In this document: piece after piece, positions 16,013-28,699 of the stretch
Numbering within the stretch: the stretch's first letter is position 1
How the letters are laid out: the number at the start of each line of letters is the position of its first letter
Origin: Apostichopus japonicus
Taxonomy: Eukaryota > Echinodermata > Holothuroidea > Aspidochirotida > Stichopodidae
Reading direction: 5' to 3'
Length of the DNA: 64,000 nucleotides
NCBI RefSeq assembly: GCF_037975245.1
Contig: NC_092565.1
Coordinates: forward strand, 18,455,999 to 18,519,998
The notes under the pieces: generated by a model
Databases searched by the model: none
Seen by the model: only the letters and a program-made list of their open reading frames with translations
Told to the model about the DNA's origin: nothing
Program-made: the position numbers and the translations under genes

Positions 16013-17915
16013 GCGTACTTTTGTTTATTAGTCAAAGACCATTAATAACAATGAAAATGACTCTTAAGGTTTATTCAATAAACCACTATTATATTATGAA
16101 AACTTACTAATAAAGTCACCAATACAAACGGCTGCGTTGCCTTATAGTTTAGTACAAAGGTAATTACAAAGAGGTTATGAAAATAATAACATATTTCGTT
16201 TAAACCTGGAAAATTAAAGACAATACCCTTACAACAGCTTCGCTCCTTTTGCTCCTCCTCATTCTCATTCACACTGCGTTTCCTATAAACAAAATATTAA
16301 AATATTTGTATTCTTATGTTTGCTGACATTTTTCTCAGTCTTACAAAATTCACCGACAAGGCGGCTTCTTTGATCACCAGACAAAAAAGTTTAGCTATGG
16401 AATGGAGAGTTTTGTCAAGGTAATGAGTTAAGCAGTTTTCAGAAACGTTTCCTTTTGGAAATATTTGCTGATTTATTGCAAGAATTTGATGAAATTAAAG
16501 TTTTTGACCTTTCGAAGGGAAGTTTAAACTTCTTAATATATAATGAAAATTGTACATTGATAAGATTTTCTTTTCTCATTTTGCAACAAATATTAAAAAT
16601 ACAAACAAATATTTTCGTAATATTAATCATTTCTAGAAGAAATTATTGGATCATACTTAAAATTTAGAGTGGTCAAAACTTGAAACAGATAATGAAATCA
16701 GGGGCGTAGGAGCCGCAAAGGGGAGGGGTGGTTGATGGGTATTTACCTCACCCCTCCATTAGTTTACGACCAACAAAATCAAGACATGCATTTAAAACCT
16801 TAAAAATCGATATGAGAGAACATAGAAGTAGCTGAAAATACCGCACCTCCTGCCCCCCCCGCCACCCCCACCCCCTAATCCGCGAAATTCTACCAGGGCC
16901 ATGTAGCCCAACCAATGACAGTTTAACCCCCTCCTTTGCCCTATAATTTGAGATCATTAATCGAAAGCTGCACACAGAGTTGTGCATGCTGTGTGGTATA
17001 CACTTGCCGCTGTTTATTTTCCATATATAATAACTGTCTTGATTCAAACGTTAGAACAATAGACAGAGAACATTGTACTTTTACTAACGAATCTGGACAT
17101 ACCATGTTCTACAAAGGCTTCTGTTATTGCTACTTATTGCTACAAATTGAAAGTGTTCATTTAATAAATAGCCTATTAAAACAAAGACAAAAGCATTAAT
17201 ATCACATGCTAAAATCTGTCACTTTAATTTTAGTTTTAGAACTATTTTACCTTTTCCACACACCCCACGTCTCGTCCCCCCCCCCCCCCGCCCTCCCTTC
17301 TCCCATCCCCGCACATCTTCGTATTTTCATTCTCTACTATTTTATTTTTCATTCTTATTTTTGCCCCCTTTTTCATTTCCATATTAAGGTTATTGAAGAT
17401 GATTTGATAAGGAAAAAAGTACTGGAAAGTACTGGCAGCAGTTTTATAATCCAAACAAGTAAAACGCCTGGCTGAACACGACTACACATCCTCAGACAAG
17501 CTCTGTGGATTAACTAATAACTGTCAGAACCGGGACCACGTCAATCAATCTTTCATTGTCTTCATGAGCTTATTATCTGTAATATTAATCACCGGCCATG
17601 TTTGAGCACAGTTTGGTTTTGTCATTATTAGTGTTAATTTTGACTAAACACCCCAAGGTCTTAAAGGAACGCATCACTTTGGAGGGAACGAAGGCTCTTT
17701 GTATATATAACAGTCAAGAAAACAAAAAGTTGCGTTTTATATATAATCCATCAAACAGTTTGATTCTGTCCTATTCCAAGGATAAAGTCATAGATGTTGA
17801 ACAATTAGACACATCCATATATATATATATATATATAGATAGATAGATATACACAGAACTAGTATTGTTCGATACAGGTGACAAACGCCTATAGTGGAAT
17901 TACGACCTTCAATCA
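16013..17915. other. Non-coding; one orphan transposon-end-like word
   Basis: CAGGGGCGTAGGAGCC at about 16700 resembles the ends of the 56.6 and 59.2 kb elements, but no partner end was found. C-rich runs occur at 16852-16875 and 17277-17290. An 82-codon frame at 17598-17846 shows no known motif. Confidence 0.45.
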
Positions 17916-17988
17916 GCGTCCATGGCCTAGTGGTTAGGGTGTCCGCATATAAAGCGGGAGGCCCGGGTTCGAATCCCGGTGGAGTTTT
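17916..17988 (+). pseudogene. tRNA-like sequence, probable tRNA pseudogene or SINE head
   Basis: The A box resembles GGCCTAGTGGTTAGGG and the B box is GGTTCGAATCCC, with a perfect T arm (CCGGG/CCCGG). The anticodon stem is 5 bp (TCCGC with GCGGG) around the loop ATATAAA, giving anticodon ATA. The acceptor stem pairs at only four positions plus one G-T, and a T7 run follows directly. The ATA anticodon (reading a Tyr codon) is very rare in genomes, so a pol III-derived pseudogene or SINE head is more likely than a working tRNA. The 5' half resembles tRNA-Glu/Asp types. Confidence 0.6.
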
Positions 17989-19196
17989 TTTCACTGTTTG
18001 GATTTTACAACTCATTACGATTTCAATTATATATATATAGATCGAGGTGGAGAGGGGTTACTGTGATACAAGAGCACAAAAAGGGTTTGTTGATGAGCTC
18101 CCTCATTCGACATGCAACACCTTTGGCTACATTTTAAGATTAGGAAATAAAATGATAGCGTGTGACTTTGTCAGGGTATTCTTCAGATTACTAAAAACTT
18201 CAGAAAGTGTACGATTATGAAACAATATAATGAGGGTTGTATTATTTCCTTTAAATAAGTGAGAATTTTAGACAATAACATAATCATCCATTACGTTAGA
18301 TTTATATTGTCTAGATGGCAAAACAATTGCATTATTTCCATTTTTTTTTTAAAGCATATATATTTCGACATATCTCTTCTTCGTCATATCAACAAAATAG
18401 TACTGCTGAAAACAGTTTCCTCTTTTTTTCAGCTCAGAAACAGCTTTTATTCTCTTCACTACACTTAGTAACTTAATATTGATCGGACTTTAATGAATGT
18501 CTAACTGATAATGTGGTAGATATTTTGTGACTTGGCTTAACTTCGACAGATATAGTCAGCAAGTCACTAAAACCTTCTGAGTAGTTATAAGAATGACTGG
18601 CTTCTCCCATCAATCTGGACCCTTTAGTTCATATTACTGGCCTGCCTTCCGGGACGATACTGAACTAGCCCCCCCCCCCCCCAAACCACCCGGTATAATT
18701 GAGACGTTAACAGATGAACAAACAAAACATCATTTTACGTGGTTTAGCAGGGGAGTTGCTAGGGTCTTATGATGGCGGGGGGGGGGGGGGAATCATACCA
18801 TTCCAACTAGAATCATAATATTCCACCTGGGTGGATTCGTAAGGAGGGGGTGCAGTATCGCAAGTGCGAAATTTTCAGCAGCATAACACGAGTGGGTTGT
18901 TAATTTTTTGTATACCATAAATATGTTATACCGGGTTCGTATAGTAATATGCTAAGGTGCTAAATCGAACGCCAATCGACAATTGGCGGTATTCAGACAA
19001 TTTAAAAATTAGTTTGATAGATTATCAACTTCATTATGGGTTATAGAAACAGGATATCGGTTAATTTTAAGTTCGAATTTCATCAAATCTTGTAATAATG
19101 TAAGCCTAAATTTAGAAATAGGCTAATATTATTGACTCATAAATCAGAATTATCCTGTCGAGAGTGCGATAGTAGTAGTAGTAAGTTGATCTCGTC
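17989..19196. other. Non-coding, no clear feature
   Basis: Homopolymer runs (C14 near 18669, G13 near 18778) and unique A/T-rich sequence. No gene was recognised. Confidence 0.45.
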
Positions 19197-19438
19197 TATC
19201 CGACATGCTCAGTGATTAACCTCTGCCACGTATCACGATCTTGCGCAAGGTTTATTGCTTCCTCAAAATTGTTAATATTAACGTCTTTAAATTGCGGCCT
19301 TATTTTTCCAAGCAAGGTAGTCACGGGCCTTCCTACTGGTTTAGCAGTATGTCTCAGTGCTCCTCTTAAAGCAACCTTTGCTGGAGCGTCCTCCGGAAGT
19401 CTTGCTACATGACCGAAAAATCTCAATCTTCTAGAGTG
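19197..19438 (-). pseudogene. LINE reverse-transcriptase C-terminal relic
   Basis: The minus-strand frame starts RRLRFFGHVARLPEDAPAK, continues through VGRPVTTLLGK, and ends AQDRDTWQRLI then a stop. This is the post-reverse-transcriptase tail typical of RTE/Jockey-class LINE polyproteins (LRFFGHV, P.GRP, DRD.WR). Only the last ~80 codons remain, consistent with 5' truncation on insertion. Confidence 0.75.
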
Positions 19439-20946
19439 CGATCAGCTAAATTATTTTAAGAGACGATGCATAGATATAATTTTCCAACTGTCATGTTTTG
19501 GACCACCAATTTTCCAACTATTGAAGATTCAAGCCAATTATTGGTGGGTGAGATACCCCCCCCCCCCTGTATCTACGTTATTATACTGTTATATATTTGA
19601 ATTCACAGTGTACTCTAAGTGCTTCGAAATTGTTCCTCATATTCATAGTAAAAACCGTAAGTTGTCATTGGCGATTATTATTTGGGGTCCATGTGGATAT
19701 TTTTTTCCTTTAAGATTTACTTACACAAATCATAACCTTTTTATAAAATACCCACCTGCACAATTATACAATCCATATTTATTTACATTACTTTCCGCTT
19801 ACTTATTAACAGCCAAATCTTATTTTATTTCATCTTATTTTATAGTTTCTTCATTCCACCTCCCCCCTTTTTCCATAAAAGTGGAAGGTCGTCGCTAATC
19901 TCATACATTAATGTTGCAATGGAATTATCCACAACTTTGGAAATATTGCCTCAAAAAGTGCAATTAATTGGTTTAATATAATTCTAGAAACGCATTTGAG
20001 ATATTCTAATGAGCTATTCTATACATCATTGCACTCGAAATGATCTATGTTCTACAACTCAAGAAATATTTCTCAAAAGCAAGACAAGAAACAGGAATGG
20101 CTTGTACCAGCATCCTTATAATTTCCGATAAATAACAAAACCTAAGCCTGTCTCGTGATTAAAGTTTCACCAACAACAACGAGACACCAATGAAAATAAA
20201 TAATATTTATTTTCTTCTGGGTGATTTGTAGATTTGTTTTTCTTAGTGATGACCATCTTGATACATAAAGAATGGTAATAGAATTACTCTGGGATAACTT
20301 TCTCTCCAATAATTATCAGCTTACATATTCCGTGACATTTTACAGACCATAATAATAGTACTGTCGTAAATTTGCTACAAAGAGAATCCTGACAAAACCA
20401 AGATAATTTTCGCACTCTACTTTCAGACTCTGGTTCGTCTGCTTTCGTCTTCTTTTGACTTTATCACTTGTTTATCTGTGTTGTACAAAATCTTATATAG
20501 TTTTATACTCTGCTTCTATCTATAGGTTACTATCGATATACGTCAGGCCGTCCAAGTTTTATGCTTTTGGGGACAAATTGGGGGGGACATTACTATTTAG
20601 AAAATTTATGAATATTTATCAAGCTAAATTCGAGAGCATTATTAAAATATCTTTGCTTAGAAAATGATGCAAATCTTTACCATAATACTGAACTCGTTCC
20701 GCTCAATTGAACAAGAATATTGCGCGTCAATTCCAAACGATACCGTATGGCTTACGTTACCAGTTCCAAATATGTTTATAACCACGTTAGAATCGAGTAG
20801 GATAACAATATGATTGGATCTATATAGTACTGGTGGACATAGTGCGGCCCTATTAGCAAACTTTCCAGCGTCTGCGAAAAGCTTTTTATGATCATACTAA
20901 TGAGGCCCGCAGAACTTTCTGGCAAGGACAACATTGAAAGATGTAT

Positions 20947-21013
<67 letters not shown>

Positions 21014-21228
21014 CTCACAGTACTTAAACATGCTGTGCCCCGCGGATTGCGGACAAAGTTTTATGGCGGCCCGTAAGATCCATTTTGTGACCACGCATGA
21101 TCTATATAGAGGACGGAAAATACGTCAGCAAACTGGAGTAGTATTAATAATTGAGAGGGTGCAACCTTACTTTAAATACAAGGACCTGGTTTCAACCAAC
21201 CGCACCATTACATCAGTGTTAAAGGATG
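19439..21228. other. Non-coding with TA microsatellite at 20944-21013
   Basis: TATATA/TAAATA repeats at 20944-21013 are the only clear structure. Two overlapping 76-80-codon frames nearby are made of the repeat or lack recognisable motifs. Confidence 0.45.
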
Positions 21229-21361
21229 CCTCTAAGCAGAATTTTAGTCTTGACATGTTATAATCCGAGTAAATAAGAAAAACAATGGTGTGCTGTTATT
21301 GTTTCTATACCTAATCCGGTTTTCAAGATACTCGCGCTCAATCCTAGGAATGCTCCTTTAA
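21229..21361. mobile_element. Short TTAA-flanked MITE candidate
   Basis: Bounded by TTAAAGGATGC on the left and the complement of TTAAAGGAGCA on the right, 133 bp in all. A TTAA target site is the mark of piggyBac-type transposition, but the inverted repeat is only about 8-10 bp, so this is tentative. Confidence 0.4.
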
Positions 21362-22705
21362 GGCTAAATTATTTATGATGACTTAATCTGTTAATGTTAA
21401 CCCTTTGTTTTATCAATTCTATCAGCCAAAACATGTTCGTTTAACCCTATATATATATAACGGCTTAATAACACGGCACACACTGGATGAGAGTTAACAC
21501 CATTTTGTCTGCAGACTAATTGTGTTGCATTTGAGGAACTGACGTAAATGGTCTGTGTTTTAGAATATATAGTTCAGTCGCTATAACTGAAGCACTTAGG
21601 CCCTATTGGTAGATCATAGGGTACGCACATAGAGCGGGTGCTTGTTTTCGAAGCACGGGGGGGGGGGCGGGGGGTGTTTCCGTTCTTGTTTTCAAAATGT
21701 CAAAACTATTTATATGTTGTATATGTCTTTTGCAAATCATTTCTACATTGATAATATTCAGATAAAATATAAATGTTTACTTTTCATCATTTGCCTCAAA
21801 AAATATTTTCATGTTAGCTATAATCCTTAATATTTCATCCATTTGAATAACGCGTAATCACATAAAGGGAGATGTGTCTCTTTTGTTTCATAAGTTACTG
21901 CTTGTATCACTTTAAAACGTATAAACAGAGTACAGTTTATACGAAATATCTGTTATCCATCGCAAACTAAACTTTCAACGGGTGAGCTCCGCATAGATAA
22001 TCTCATCCATAACGGATCCGATCATCAAGGTCACCGTTATTAACATTTATTTCTACTTTGACATTTCGAAAAATTGACTAATTAACCATAATTTTAACAT
22101 TGCCCTTTTCTCCCAAAATGAACAGAGAGCGATTTCTTTTTTTTCCTGGTGAAATATCGCGTATCTCCCCATGGTGACCTTCAGTGTTGACCACCACGCG
22201 TAACTTCTCATATGTTCCCCTCACAAAACTTCTAGAAGATATAGAAAGAGATAAAGATCATGGAATTAAGATTACAAAAATATACTTACATGGAGAGACA
22301 GAGAGGGCGATTGATGTGAATAGAAAAAACAATATGTTAATCTACCGCAAAACAATGATGATGTAAATATAGAATTAGAGGGGCACGATAGGAAGAAATA
22401 TTGATGGCGCTGTATGCGTGAAGTCGTTGTTTTTTATCCTTGGCTCTCTGAAAAGACGGAATTTTTAAGAGAGACGTTGAATACCAACTTATTCTAAGCT
22501 GAATTGATCGTTCCAGTCACGTGATGTTACGTCAACGAAAGTTATTGTTCTCTCTGGAAATGCATCTAAGAAGACAGATGAAGAAGACCTCGCCAAAATA
22601 TCACCAGGGGTCAAGAAGTTAAGAGAAGCCTTCGAATTCCTCTCTCCTCCAATGCTAAGACACATATCGTGTTCATACGTATAAGTAATCAATATCACAT
22701 TAGCG
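21362..22705. other. Non-coding, no clear feature
   Basis: Unique sequence with a G-run near 21657-21673. Several 60-70-codon frames show no domain signature. Confidence 0.45.
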
Positions 22706-23095
22706 TTTCCAGGGGACTAAATCTTTCAAACAGTCTGTAACCAGTCGATTTAACCCCCTTAGCAACCAGCAGGAAACAGAAAGAACTCTTTCGCCTAAGA
22801 TCATTTGAAGTTCGGCCATTGTTGTAGTTGATATCGTTCGTGTATAGTATAAATTGAACAGACTATAGCAGGTTTAAAATTTGCGCCAATTCGAGCACAT
22901 GACTAGAAATACACTAAGATCAGTCCCTAAGTCTCGTCAAGACTAAGTCCTGTTAAGCTACTTAGTGAAGCGTGGACTAAGTCTTGTACGCGACTTAGTG
23001 ATCTTTGTGAAACCGGCACTTAGTCCTATCCACTAAGACGCGTCTTAAGACCACTAAGACGCAGCTTAGTGCTTTGTGTAACAGTCCCCTGGAAA
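22706..23095. mobile_element. 390-bp inverted-repeat element with ACTAAG palindromes
   Basis: Bounded by a perfect 13-bp inverted repeat, TTTCCAGGGGACT and AGTCCCCTGGAAA. The right third (about 22915-23075) is crowded with CTTAGT/ACTAAG words in both orientations, which would fold into several hairpins. No convincing target duplication was found, so the superfamily is unknown. Confidence 0.6.
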
Positions 23096-23184
23096 GGACC
23101 AAACCAAAAAATGGACTTGGAGTAAAGTACGGGCTACGTGAGCTCTACAATGGAGCAACTCTAGGCTAGACAAACCAAAATGGA

Positions 23185-23298
23185 CGCTGAGACAGACAGA
23201 CATACAAACAGACAGACAGGCAGACAGACAGGCAGACAGGCAGACAGACAGGCAGAGAGACAGGCAGACAGACAGGCAGACAGACAGGCAGAGAGACA
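23185..23298. repeat. (CAGACAGG)n microsatellite
   Basis: CAGACAGACAGG units with occasional GAGAGACA variants. The Gln/Thr/Asp and Cys/Leu/Ser reading frames here are by-products. Confidence 0.92.
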
Positions 23299-24186
23299 CA
23301 GGACAATGTTGGATGCAATTTTGATCAAAACAATCCAAATCCAAATTGAGACGGACAACCTAAGTTAGGAGTAACATGACAGTGTTAGAATTGCCTGCCA
23401 GTTTACAAGTACATTGTATGGTATCAAAGAATCCTTCGCTCGTCAAAACCAAGTTACGTCTAAAATTGAGCATTCTGTTAAAGACCAATCAATACTGCCC
23501 CCAACTCTGCTGGAAGTTCAGATAATGATCAACCATGAACACCTTATAACAAACGTTGTACTGCCCCTTTAATAGTTCTTATCCACAATAAGACGTTTAA
23601 TTGTCTAACATAAAGCTCCTGAAAGTCTTTAACAAATTCAGAAGAATCGGAACCTTCATGGCAATTTATTTTTTGTTTCAGTACTTCGAAGCCTGTTAAA
23701 CTCTGCCACCAATACTGATGGATTTTAAACTTTTTTTTTTCTTCTAATTTTCTTTCTCATGATACTAGAGATAAACTAAATGCCTATGTCTAGTAATTAT
23801 GTATATTAAAGGGATCTTGTGAGCTGCTCTGTAGCCCAAAGCGACTTTGTTTTATGTGTTGATTATATTGCAATCTACATTGACATTATACTTGAAAATT
23901 TACGAATACGTCAAGACCACTATCGAAAGTTTGGAGAGAGAAAAATGTTGCTGTTTGTTTATGATTAATACTATTAATTCATTTGTTTGTTTTATCGCCA
24001 ATTGTGTACAATGGGAAAGGAAGTCTCCTATAAAGTCTTAAAAAGACTTAACAAGGTAGGAGACTCCCTGGGAGAAAAGAAAAAAAAAATGTACAAATCT
24101 ATATAATACAGTATATACGTAAGGAAAATATACAGTAATAATATCCTAATGATGCTGAGATGGATACGTGAATAGATTATATAATA
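23299..24186. other. Non-coding, no clear feature
   Basis: Unique A/T-rich sequence up to the LINE relic. It may include part of that element's 3' UTR on the minus strand, but nothing was recognised. Confidence 0.4.
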
Positions 24187-24912
24187 CTAGTTACGATTTA
24201 ATAAATTCCTTTTCAAATGTCTGGTGAATGTGGGTTTTGAAGTTATAGACTTCAACTTTTTTGATAGCTCATTGCAAATTTGTATTGCTCTATTACGAAA
24301 ACCGAATTTCCCTGTTACTATGGTAAAAATTGCAATGAGCGTTGTCGGCTTGTCTTGTGTGATGGTTATGTAAGACTCTGTTACTACATATAAAGTCATT
24401 AAAAGTGACTGGCAGTAATCCATTCCATGCTTTGTAAGCAAAGGTAGCAACCTTGACTGTTTTAATATCACCAAGTTTTAATAAATTTAGGGACTTAAAA
24501 AGTCCACTATAGTATGTTCAAGTGGTGGGGCATTAGCAATGTGATGTATCAGCCCTCTTTTGGAGAATATTTAGGAATTCATTCATTATTCATTATTTAT
24601 TTGATCCAAGACATAAACAATACAAACATTACAAAAGACAATAGGATCTGGATGAACAAAAGGAAACTAAATTCCTATAGCCCAAAGGCCTGTGCACCCA
24701 AAGGCGGTCAATGTTAACATTGTATGTACCAGACCAAATAGTTGTACAGTAGGATAGGTGTGGCAGAACTAGTGTTTGATAAAGCATTCTAAGGACATGC
24801 TGTGGGAGGAAATATTTCAGTTTAGATAATATACCAGTATTTTTAGGTACATTGTTACATACTGACGAAATATGGTTATTCCAAGAAAGTTTGCAATAGA
24901 CCTAGAAAGTGT
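24187..24912 (-). pseudogene. Interrupted LINE reverse-transcriptase relic (thumb and C-terminus)
   Basis: Read on the minus strand, about 24905-24726 gives SWNNHISSVCNNVPKNTGIL, then LPQHVLRMLYQTLVLPHLSYC and TIWSGTY, the classical non-LTR reverse-transcriptase thumb region. At 24474-24187 the same protein resumes with LLKLGDIKTVKVATFAYK upstream and ends FRNRAIQICNELSKKLKSI ... FTRHLKRNLL, the conserved C-terminal motif. Between them (about 24590-24720) lies a stretch ending in AATAAATAATGAATAATGAATG, which looks like the 3' tail of another LINE or SINE inserted into this one. Stops and frame changes show it is dead. Confidence 0.8.
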
Positions 24913-25439
24913 CTGGACGGTGAATTTTTAAGAATTGTATGGGAATTATTAATTATTCGCTTAGTTTACTCTCAAATAGAAACTTTATATAAGAGGTTGT
25001 CGTATTTGGAACAATTCTAATCTTATTTGAAAAGTTCGTGGTTTTGAGGTTCGCTAACATTTCCAGGAGTTGGCGACAATAGATAAAGAGCTACTTGGAT
25101 GGGTTTCTATACACGGTAAACTTGGTTTTCCAGCCGCTTCGATTAATGAATCACCGATGTTCATGGGATAATTTCTCCAAAACCTAAAAGTGGTATTGGA
25201 AAGTACAAAGTAGCCTAATAGTATAATTGTTTCTTTAATGTTCTATAAGATATTAAGTTTATAATTATCGAGCTAAAGTCATCCTTTGATTTACCGGATA
25301 AAACTTTTGCCTCAACATGAAAATTATATTGAATATAAGATATTCTAAAGTGATAATTGGAACCCCTCCCCAACCCCCCCCCCCCCCAACTCCCGCCCCA
25401 ATATCGTGTTCTTGACTCGATATAAATTGAATGAATGGA
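24913..25439. other. Possible upstream part of the LINE relic
   Basis: No clear reverse-transcriptase motif was read here. A C-rich run occurs at 25373-25388. Confidence 0.3.
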
Positions 25440-25915
25440 ACCTATTTTGAACGTTGTTCAACCCTTGATTCTCCCAGGGGTGGATTATAGTAGGTGGTCT
25501 GTGACGTCATAACTTCCTTAAACCACCTAATACTTTTCTTCTTGTCGACTTATCCTTGAAACTTCAAACATTTGGAATATTTGATAAGCTGTCCAGTTTC
25601 AGTGTATTTACAATTTCATCAAAGTGCGACTTGTTTGTATCAATATTATTTTCCTCTGTGAATAAGTGAGTTAAAACATTATAAAGAAACACAGAAATAG
25701 TTTCACCATAATTGCCGTTAAAATGACACTATTCACCATGTTGTTGCCAGATACATTTACAAAGTACCAGCAGATTTGGAGAAAATAAAAATTATAGACC
25801 TATCTCGGCAATGAAGAAAGAAAATTCTCTGAGGTTGTGGTTTTTGACCTAAAGGTGCAGAAAATTTCCAAAAAATTGATTAAGGAATGAACTTAAGCGA
25901 CCGGAATATCCCTTA
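25440..25915. repeat. Dispersed repeat family R1, copy 1
   Basis: Shares ordered words with 39768-40700, 41290-41420 and 52920-53460: GGTGGTCTGTGA, TATCCTTGAAAC, CATTTGGAAT, TTTTCCTCTGTG, GTTGCCAGAT. The right edge (ACCGGAATATCCCTT near 25901) mirrors the left edge of the 39.8 kb copy (AAGGGGTAGTCTGGT), suggesting inverted-repeat ends and a DNA-transposon origin. Confidence 0.65.
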
Positions 25916-28699
25916 AAAATTGTCTTGTCTGCGTCTCCATTCAACTCAAATTAAAAAAAGTAAGTAGATTATCCTTTCCTCCAAAAAAAAAAAGAAAAAA
26001 AAGTGACATTTACATCCTTAACAAGATAGTGTTCTCGATTTCTCCTCGTTGACTTAAAAACAATTAAAACTTTTTACCCCTTCGTGAGAAGCCGACAAGA
26101 ATTCTTTTCCTTCCATGGTCTACTCTTCTTTAAAATTTAATTTAATGAAGTTATTAATCACACTAAATTAACGTCATTCAAACAGAAAGTTTAATCTTAC
26201 ACCTTTCCTAGTCACGGTCAAAAATCATCTCACTTCTTCTTTGTTTTTAGTCGTAACTGATACAAAAGTAACGTCATCAATAACAAAGTAAGCAAAGAAA
26301 AGTTACTAAAAATTAACATTAAAAAGATCCTTGTTTTTTTTTTCAAACCTTAGAATTTTCTTTCTTTCATACAGACAAAAGGATCAGACAAAAACTAAAG
26401 TTTATCTTTGATTCTTTGAAGTCGTTAGAGCGACGGATGTGTACAAGGGCCTCATGTGTTTGCAGATACTTATATTCTGTCTAAGCTAACGACATATTTG
26501 TTCCAAGTCGGTGAGAATAAATAGCCCATACGAGAAAGAGACAATTAACCTTTTTTGAAATATACTCTCTTAGCTAGAATGTAAGCCAGAAGTCACCGGC
26601 ACTTAACCAAAGAAGTAAAAAAAAAAAAAAAAAAACATGAATGTAAGAAAAAGGAATTCACGCACCAATGCGTAAAGCGCAGAACTTGCATCACTCAAAA
26701 CGAGTCTTGGCTGGCCGCGGGCAACGGTGTAACATGCGGTTGCTTGACACAGGCTGTTTAACTGGTTTTTAGGCTTGTAGATATTTAGTTATCCGTCAAA
26801 TTCGACGGGGCTCTTTAAGTCAAGTCTTGGAAATATGAATTAATCTCTCTCTTGTCTCCAATTGGGCGTGAATTCTGGGTGTTTGTGCGGTTATTAGCAT
26901 GGGAATGAGCTTCAATATGGAGTCAACTGTTTTTACGTTATTATATGCTTGGCTTGATCTGTGTACCTGAACGAGGAAGAACTCATATTAACGTTTAATA
27001 CTTGGCGTATAAAATGCGACCGATGATACATATCATCAACAACAAAAAAACAGGAAGAAAACGAGAAAAGTATGCACTATTTGGAGAAACCAGTTATGAC
27101 GATAAAACGGTTTAGGAGGTAGAAATGAAAAAAATAGTTCAGCGAACCTTAAGCAAAAAGGCCAAAAATAAATGGTGGTTATTTCGTCTTAATATTTTGA
27201 ATTTTTACGATGTGTTAAAATGTATGTTAATCAAAGCGTAAAATTAGCAGAGCACACATATTTTTTTTAAACGTTGACTTTTGACAAGTTCACTCAAACT
27301 TAAACTCAATATATTTGTTGATATAATTTTTTTTTATTCCTATGCGTAATTTTTGCATTCCTATGCAAATGTAATTATTTTTTATAACCTGCCATGTAGT
27401 CTAATAAAACTGGCGCCTTCTAAGTGTCATAAAGAAAAAGTAATAAAGAATTTGGATCACTTGACATTTCCGTAAATCGAGTGATTCCTTTGTGAGATGG
27501 AAATTTAAATACGGCATTGAACTTTACGGGAAGTTTGATAACTTTTTTGCGTAAGGGCGAAAAACTCGCTTTGTTGACTTGCGCAAGAATATCCACAGCA
27601 GGTATAGTTATAGTTCATTGTAAGAAACAGTGTTTGGTTTTTAAAACAGTTGCCTCTATTTAGGGATAAGGATGACGGATCTTGAAGCTAATTAATAAAT
27701 GTATACCTACATAAATACATACATAAATGCATACACATACAGATATACATACATACGCACACACGTACACACACAAACACGCATACATACATATATATAT
27801 ATACATACATTATATTGATAATATTATACTTTTACAAAGTGCTGGTACCCATTTATGAACTGAATGTTGGAAGGTTTCAAGCCCCTTAAAGTGTTTGCTA
27901 GTTGGGTTGTCTTTATGTGAAGTATGTTAAATATTTTCGGTTCAAATTCCTAAATTGCCAAATTCGTTTCGCGGTGTTGCCTGAAATTCAGTTAAAGGAG
28001 AAGGGAGGCGTACTTTTGGGAAATGTGAGATTTGAGGTTGTTTTGCTCTGAAGAACATTAATGAATATCATCTTGGTATATAACGTCATATTATTAATGG
28101 GGTATCCTTCTCTAGAAAGTATCTAAATCTTCTTCATATGATCTTTAGATTTGTCTTACGCCCGGCCAGTGCTGACATTTCTATGTGTTTATATCATATC
28201 AAATTTATATGATTTGTATAATATATAATTTATATTTATATATAAGTCGATCGAGTGATACGCTGTGAGACAACCGTCACATATGTTCAAGACTCAGGAT
28301 TCAGTATAATTTGTTGCATATTTGTTAAAAGCAATCAAATAAAATATGATGGTAGTTTGGATGGTAAAAAAAAACCCGCAGAGAGACAGATGGTTCTTTT
28401 AATATCTGAAACGGAAGTTACCACACCTCTCAACATGTTGGTAGGCCAGGGATATGAAGTAACTAGTCTAGAAATAATAATTCAGCAGATATCCTAACGG
28501 GGCTGCCCAAGGAGGAATCGGGTAGGGATACTCTCAAGTAAATGGTAAGAAAAACATTGCTTTCTTTTTGTAAATTCGTCATGTAAATTAAGTTGAAGTA
28601 TTCACGAATTCGGTTGCCTTGGTTGGGACACTTTCGTCTCCCTCAAATAAGCTCAAGTGAGGAAACAAAACTATTTGATATCTTTGTTACAACAGAAAT
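25916..28699. other. Repeat-poor non-coding stretch
   Basis: 2.8 kb of mostly unique sequence, apart from A/T runs and a CATA microsatellite at 27705-27812. The 26680-27580 part has no repeat signature and is a reasonable place to look for conserved non-coding elements, but conservation cannot be assessed here. Confidence 0.4.

Noticed and set aside
23066-23368. Cys-Leu-Ser and Gln-Thr-Asp-Arg repeat frames
   Set aside because: They are translation of the CAGACAGG microsatellite.
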